Of a DNA stretch of 64,000 bases, positions 60,527 to 64,000 are shown piece after piece. Source of the stretch: Flavobacteriales bacterium (GTDB lineage: Bacteria; Bacteroidota; Bacteroidia; Flavobacteriales_D; Sanyastnellaceae); assembly GCA_018402085.1 (NCBI GenBank), contig JAGYJM010000002.1, positions 558,001-622,000 of the forward strand, in the 5' to 3' direction. Under the pieces are notes generated by a model. It was given only the letters and a program-made list of their open reading frames with translations. It did no database searches and was not told where the DNA came from. Made by a program: the position numbers and the translations under genes. How positions within the stretch are numbered: position 1 is the first letter of the stretch; every line of letters starts with the position of its first letter.

Positions 60527-61717
60527 TTAGTGCCCCGTTGATTTTATGAGAAGCTCATGGTAAAGTGAACGCATGTCATCGGCGAGTCGTTCTCGTGTAA
60601 ATCTATCTTGTACAAAGGCACTGCCTTGTCTGGCTAATTGATCAAGCAATCGGTGATCCTGAAGCAAGCGAATTACATTGGAGGCCATTGCTTCACTATC
60701 ACCGGCTGACACCAGTAGCGCTGCGGTTTCGGCTGGTACAATATCGCGCACACCTCCAACGTCTGTTGATAAAACCGCTACTTCTGCGGCTTGAGCCTCT
60801 ATCAAACTTACCGGTGTGCCTTCGTTATGTGAGGTCAGTAGCACCAGGTCAAGGCCAGGTAGCACGGTTGAGATGTCTTCAATCCATGAAGTGAAGATCA
60901 GATCAGGATGAGCATCTTGACCGGAACAACTCAGCCCTTTGTCGGATGCAAACTCCATGAGTTCCATCCTACGGGCTCCGTCGCCAATAAGAATGCCTCG
61001 CACTTTTCGGGAGGTTTTTGCCTTTAACCGGGCGAGGGTATCAATAAACATCCGGTGATTTTTCACCGCAGCGAAGCGTCCGATGATCCCAATAATGAAT
61101 TCGTCTTCACGAATGCCATATTTCCGCCTGAATTCCAACCTTCTTTCGGGCTTATTCTCAGTGAAACGTTTGAGCGCGAAGCCGAGGGGGATCATTCGTA
61201 TTTGATCTTGGGACACTACGCGGTGGGTTTCTGTTAATTCAACACGTTGCTGCTCGCTGATGGCGATAATGGCGTCACTTTTACCAGCCAGGTAATGCTC
61301 GATGCGCCTGAAAGCAGCCGTTTTGAGCGGGTGAAAGTAGCTGTGGAAGATATGGCCATGAAAGGTGTGTACGATCACAGGTACCTTTTCGTGCAAAGCA
61401 GCCAGTCTGCCAATGGCACCGGCTTTGGAGGCGTGTGTGTGCACGATGTCAGGACCGAATGACTGAATGAGCGAGCGCACCTTCCGGTAAGCCTTGTAGT
61501 CTGCCAGAGGAGAAACCGAACGGCGAAACTCTTCGATTATTTGCGGACGAATACCTTCAGACTCCGGAATATACAGAGCACTTTTTTCTTCGGCTTCAGC
61601 CGCACCGCCTATGAGCAGTGTTTCGAACGAAGGGGCGAGATCTGCACTGAGATAGGTTGCGTTGTAAACGGGCCCTCCCAGATTGAAGCGGTTTAAAATC
61701 CTCAGTATCTTTGGCAT
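60527..61717 (-). CDS. Family 4 glycosyltransferase
   Basis: A 396-residue, cytosolic, GT-B-fold enzyme that moves a sugar from a nucleotide donor to an envelope polysaccharide or lipid acceptor. RFNLGGPVYNATYLSADL is the Gly-rich N-terminal loop, VHTHASKAGAIGRLAAL holds the His-containing acceptor-side helix, and IGRFAAVKNHRMFIDTL is the donor-domain entry. LTSHNEGTPVSLIEAQAAEV gives the EX7E motif that contacts the donor. Donor and acceptor are unknown; the gene stands alone, not in an O-antigen cluster. A mini-hairpin overlaps the VKNHRM codons. Confidence 0.9.
   Translation of the reverse strand: MPKILRILNRFNLGGPVYNATYLSADLAPSFETLLIGGAAEAEEKSALYIPESEGIRPQIIEEFRRSVSPLADYKAYRKVRSLIQSFGPDIVHTHASKAGAIGRLAALHEKVPVIVHTFHGHIFHSYFHPLKTAAFRRIEHYLAGKSDAIIAISEQQRVELTETHRVVSQDQIRMIPLGFALKRFTENKPERRLEFRRKYGIREDEFIIGIIGRFAAVKNHRMFIDTLARLKAKTSRKVRGILIGDGARRMELMEFASDKGLSCSGQDAHPDLIFTSWIEDISTVLPGLDLVLLTSHNEGTPVSLIEAQAAEVAVLSTDVGGVRDIVPAETAALLVSAGDSEAMASNVIRLLQDHRLLDQLARQGSAFVQDRFTRERLADDMRSLYHELLIKSTGH
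61049..61068 (-). repeat. GATG mini-hairpin, copy 15 (in glycosyltransferase gene, sense)
   Basis: Minus strand: stem CGGTGA, loop AAAA, stem TCACCG, GATG. It encodes VKNHRM, a conserved site of the family, so chance cannot be excluded. Confidence 0.55.
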
Positions 61718-61793
61718 AGCCGCCAGCGCTTGGGTGTTCGGTTGAATTCAGCCTCAATCTTAGGCAATAATGGTGGAAAAACGAAAGCAAGCT

Positions 61794-61823
61794 TTGCACA
61801 AACAGGAAAGTTCCTTACATTTG
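61794..61823 (+). promoter_or_regulatory. rpmE2 promoter: TTTG - 19 bases - TACATTTG
   Basis: A TTTG (61793-61796) and a TACATTTG (61816-61823) separated by 19 bases match both Bacteroidota promoter elements at the standard spacing. The ATG follows 21 bases after the -7 box. Confidence 0.75.
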
Positions 61824-61844
61824 CAGCCCTGAAATTGAAAAGAA

Positions 61845-62117
61845 ATGAAGAAGGATATTCATCCAGAAGATTATCGTTTTGTCATCTTCAAAGACGTAAG
61901 TAACGATTACCGTTTCCTCGGCCGCTCCACAGCAGCATCGAGAGAAACAGAAGTGTGGGAAGACGGCAACGAGTATCCGGTGATCAAGCTGGAGATCAGC
62001 CATAAGTCACACCCGTTCTTCACAGGTAAGGTACAGTTCGTAGATACTGCCGGTCGTATTGACAAGTTCAATAACAAATACGGCAAGTGGAAGAAAGACA
62101 AAAAAGAAGAGAAATAA
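61845..62117 (+). CDS. rpmE2: 50S ribosomal protein L31, type B
   Basis: The 90-residue protein begins [20 protein letters not shown], the type B L31 signature. It lacks the zinc-binding CxxC of type A L31. [20 protein letters not shown] is the conserved C-terminal part. It belongs to the large ribosomal subunit, where it bridges to the small subunit. It has its own promoter and terminator. Confidence 0.97.
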   Translation: MKKDIHPEDYRFVIFKDVSNDYRFLGRSTAASRETEVWEDGNEYPVIKLEISHKSHPFFTGKVQFVDTAGRIDKFNNKYGKWKKDKKEEK

Positions 62118-62137
62118 GCCTCTGTGGCTTTATCGAT

Positions 62138-62164
62138 AAACCCCGCATCGCGGGGTTTTTTTTT
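62138..62164 (+). terminator. rpmE2 terminator
   Basis: A perfect stem AAACCCCGC / GCGGGGTTT with a 3-base loop and a run of nine T residues, 20 bases past the stop. Confidence 0.95.
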
Positions 62165-62203
62165 AACTTGATTTCTGAGCAGGTAAGCGACAGACTCTTT
62201 GTC

Positions 62204-63331
62204 TCAGCTGATCATGTCAAATGAAAGGGTGTCAACAATATTGAGGCCGAAGACCGTTACATTGCGTCTGCGCTTTGGAGAATTTGACAGTAACACCATG
62301 TTGTGTACGCTAAGATCACGCAAGATCTGCGCTCCGATACCGTAATCTTTTGGGTCCATAGCCTGGGCCGCATGGTTTGGTTCTTCCTGAAGGTCAGCGT
62401 AAGCTTCGATCTCGTCTATGAGTCCTCGACTTTTACGAAGCCGGTTGATGTACACAATCACGCCTTTGCCCTCCTTTTCAATGTGGGCCATTGCTTTGCG
62501 CAGTAGTTCCCCTTTGCCAAAATTCTGGGCGTTGAAAATGTCGCCGAGCATGCTGCTTGAGTGAACCCGCACCGGAATGGTCTCGTTTTCGGTCCACTCC
62601 CCCTTCACTAAAGCAAGGTGCTCACTGTCAGTGGTCACCTGTCGGTATGCAATCAAACGCCAGTCGCCGTGTATCGTTTTGAGGCCCACTTCACGCTGAC
62701 GTTCAATGAGCGAGTCATTCTCAAGCCGGTAAGCAATCAAATCAGCAATGCTCACGATCCTGAGGTCGAAACGTTCGGCAATTTCAAGCAGTTGTGGCAG
62801 GCGTGCCATAGAGCCATCGTCGTTCATAATCTCCACAATCAAACCTGCTGGTTCAAAGCCCGCAAGGCGCGCGAAGTCAATCGCCGCTTCGGTATGACCG
62901 GCCCTGCGAAGCACGCCGCCCGCTTTGGCACGCAAAGGAAAAATATGTCCGGGACGCCCAAGGTCTTCGGCCTTTGTCGCAGGATCAATCAATGCCTTGA
63001 CGGTCTTAGAACGGTCTGATGCCGATATACCCGTCGTTGTACCATGTCCGATCAGATCAACAGAAACCGTAAACGGTGTTTCAAATTGAGCGCTGTTCTG
63101 GTTTACCATGAGCTCCAGACCTAGCTGATTGCAACGCGATTCTATCAGAGGAGTGCAAATCAGACCCCGTCCGTGCGTCGCCATAAAGTTGATGATTTCG
63201 GGCGTTACGTTTCGCGCAGCGGTCAGGAAATCGCCTTCATTTTCACGATCTTCATCATCTACCACAATGATCACTTCACCGTTGCGAATCGCTGCGATCG
63301 CCGATTGGATGCTATCGAGTTCTTTTTTCAT
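62204..63331 (-). CDS. ribB: 3,4-dihydroxy-2-butanone 4-phosphate synthase with a degenerate GTP cyclohydrolase II-like domain
   Basis: A 375-residue two-domain riboflavin-pathway protein. Residues 1-205 form a complete Rib[14 protein letters not shown] (acidic metal/substrate loop), [43 protein letters not shown] and [14 protein letters not shown]. It converts ribulose-5-phosphate to dihydroxybutanone phosphate plus formate. The RibA-like C-terminal part aligns ([29 protein letters not shown]), but the three zinc cysteines of the CLTGDxFGSxRCDCG motif are replaced, so GTP cyclohydrolase activity is unlikely. The cell would need a separate RibA. It starts at ATG 63331 with a TACCTTTG box 5 bases upstream. 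Confidence 0.93.
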   Translation of the reverse strand: MKKELDSIQSAIAAIRNGEVIIVVDDEDRENEGDFLTAARNVTPEIINFMATHGRGLICTPLIESRCNQLGLELMVNQNSAQFETPFTVSVDLIGHGTTTGISASDRSKTVKALIDPATKAEDLGRPGHIFPLRAKAGGVLRRAGHTEAAIDFARLAGFEPAGLIVEIMNDDGSMARLPQLLEIAERFDLRIVSIADLIAYRLENDSLIERQREVGLKTIHGDWRLIAYRQVTTDSEHLALVKGEWTENETIPVRVHSSSMLGDIFNAQNFGKGELLRKAMAHIEKEGKGVIVYINRLRKSRGLIDEIEAYADLQEEPNHAAQAMDPKDYGIGAQILRDLSVHNMVLLSNSPKRRRNVTVFGLNIVDTLSFDMIS

Positions 63332-63336
63332 CGCTG

Positions 63337-63344
63337 CAAAGGTA
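63337..63344 (-). promoter_or_regulatory. ribB -7 box TACCTTTG
   Basis: A perfect TAnnTTTG match 5 bases upstream of the ATG at 63331, so the transcript would be nearly leaderless. There is no clear -33. No FMN riboswitch-like fold is seen in the 100-base gap. Confidence 0.5.
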
Positions 63345-63377
63345 GGGTTTGCGTCTCTATAGTTTGTTGTATGCTTT

Positions 63378-63396
63378 CTGCCTTACGGCAGGATGG
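63378..63396 (+). repeat. GATG mini-hairpin variant, copy 16 (intergenic)
   Basis: GCTTT, stem CTGCC, loop TTAC, stem GGCAG, GATGGATG. It sits between the divergent ribB and def genes, just ahead of the def -7 box. Confidence 0.6.
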
Positions 63397-63408
63397 ATGC
63401 GTCTTCTT

Positions 63409-63416
63409 TATCTTTG
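63409..63416 (+). promoter_or_regulatory. def -7 box TATCTTTG
   Basis: A perfect TAnnTTTG match 19 bases upstream of the def ATG. The -33 element is not clear. Confidence 0.5.
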
Positions 63417-63434
63417 CATTTCAATCAAGAACCA

Positions 63435-64000
63435 ATGATTCTACCTATTGTTGCGTACGGCGATCCCGTACTGAAGAAAGCCGCACAAGAGATCGATCAG
63501 AACTATCCTGATCTTGACAAGCTGATCGAAAACATGTTTGAAACCATGTACCAGGCACAGGGCGTAGGTCTCGCGGCGCCGCAGATTGGCGAATCGATTC
63601 GCCTTTTTATTGTTGATGCCTCGCCTTTTGCGGAAGGCGATGACGGTGACCCGGCCTGTGAAGATTTCAAGCGCGTCTTCATCAACCCGGTACTCTTCGA
63701 TGAAAACGGTGAAGAATGGGGATTCGAAGAAGGGTGTTTGTCTATTCCCACCATTCGGGAAGAAGTGCAGCGCAAAGAGCGCTTGAAAATTGAATACTAC
63801 GATGAAAACTGGGACCTATATGAAGAAGAGCTGGACGGTATGCCGGCACGCATCGTGCAGCACGAATATGACCACATTGAGGGGGTACTCTTCACCGATA
63901 GAATTTCGGCCCTTAAACGTACCTTGCTTAAAGGCAAACTCGTTGATATCTCCAAAGGAGACGTAGATGTGAATTACAAAATGCGGTTCCCTAAACTAAA
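63435..64000 (+). CDS. def: Peptide deformylase (3' end cut by window)
   Basis: 188 codons from ATG 63435 are visible before the window ends inside a codon; the last residues (MRFPKL) resemble the normal C-terminus, so little is missing. The iron or zinc enzyme removes the formyl group from nascent peptides. All three motifs are intact: GVGLAAPQIG, EGCLSIP (metal Cys) and QHEYDHIEG (two metal His, catalytic Glu). It is divergent from ribB, with a TATCTTTG -7 box upstream. Confidence 0.95.
   Translation, partial: MILPIVAYGDPVLKKAAQEIDQNYPDLDKLIENMFETMYQAQGVGLAAPQIGESIRLFIVDASPFAEGDDGDPACEDFKRVFINPVLFDENGEEWGFEEGCLSIPTIREEVQRKERLKIEYYDENWDLYEEELDGMPARIVQHEYDHIEGVLFTDRISALKRTLLKGKLVDISKGDVDVNYKMRFPKL

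Overview
The window looks like chromosomal DNA of a Bacteroidota bacterium, most likely order Flavobacteriales (Cryomorphaceae/Schleiferiaceae-like; the family is a guess). The evidence is type IX secretion (T9SS) C-terminal sorting domains of both type A and type B, a PorP/SprF protein, CzcA-TolC fusions, an OlsF-like lipid synthase, a RibBA with a degenerate RibA half, and several TAnnTTTG -7 boxes typical of Bacteroidota promoters. I see no rRNA, tRNA, CRISPR array, insertion sequence or prophage. Gene order and codon use look uniformly chromosomal.

Layout. 1-3.1 kb: 3' part of a large secreted protein with a choice-of-anchor L domain and a type B sorting tail. 3.1-11.2 kb: sugar permease, a 50-residue basic protein, a cysteine-free redoxin-like protein, an M49-like lipoprotein peptidase, a small winged-helix protein, a PlsC-like protein with aat, a Nudix CoA diphosphatase and a SulP transporter. 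11.5-19.7 kb: a secreted arginine-deiminase chimera, a methyltransferase/thioredoxin pair, slyD, and a mscS-nitrilase-GDPD operon. 19.8-25.7 kb: heavy-metal efflux (His-rich small protein, CzcA-TolC fusion, CzcB). 25.8-39.4 kb: a compact five-gene surface locus with a giant HYR-repeat adhesin, PorP/SprF, OmpA/PD40, an unknown secreted protein and a propeller-SpoIIE sensor phosphatase. 39.4-49.1 kb: OlsF-like acyltransferase, a TonB-dependent receptor, and a T9SS cargo made of three tandem copies. 49.4-58.9 kb: a pseudo-inositol monophosphatase, an LpxH-like phosphoesterase, a UbiA prenyltransferase, glycosylasparaginase, esterase, response regulator, redoxin, nuclease-family T9SS cargo, a hydrolase-OsmC fusion and xerD. 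59.0-64.0 kb: SPOR protein, glycosyltransferase, rpmE2, ribBA and the start of def.

How the genes work together. Much of the window serves the envelope. T9SS cargo (type A and type B tails), the PorP/SprF partner and the OmpA protein build and anchor surface proteins. OlsF-like, LpxH-like, PlsC-like and GDPD proteins handle lipids. TonB, SulP, MFS and RND systems move solutes.

The most unusual signal is a family of at least 16 tiny hairpins scattered through the window. Each has a 5-7 bp stem, usually an AAAA or GAAA loop, and an invariant 3' GAT (mostly GATG). The stems differ between copies but always pair. Copies lie both between genes and in frame inside genes, including two unrelated signal peptides. 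This resembles a REP-like palindromic element, but no REP-associated (RAYT) transposase is present in the window.
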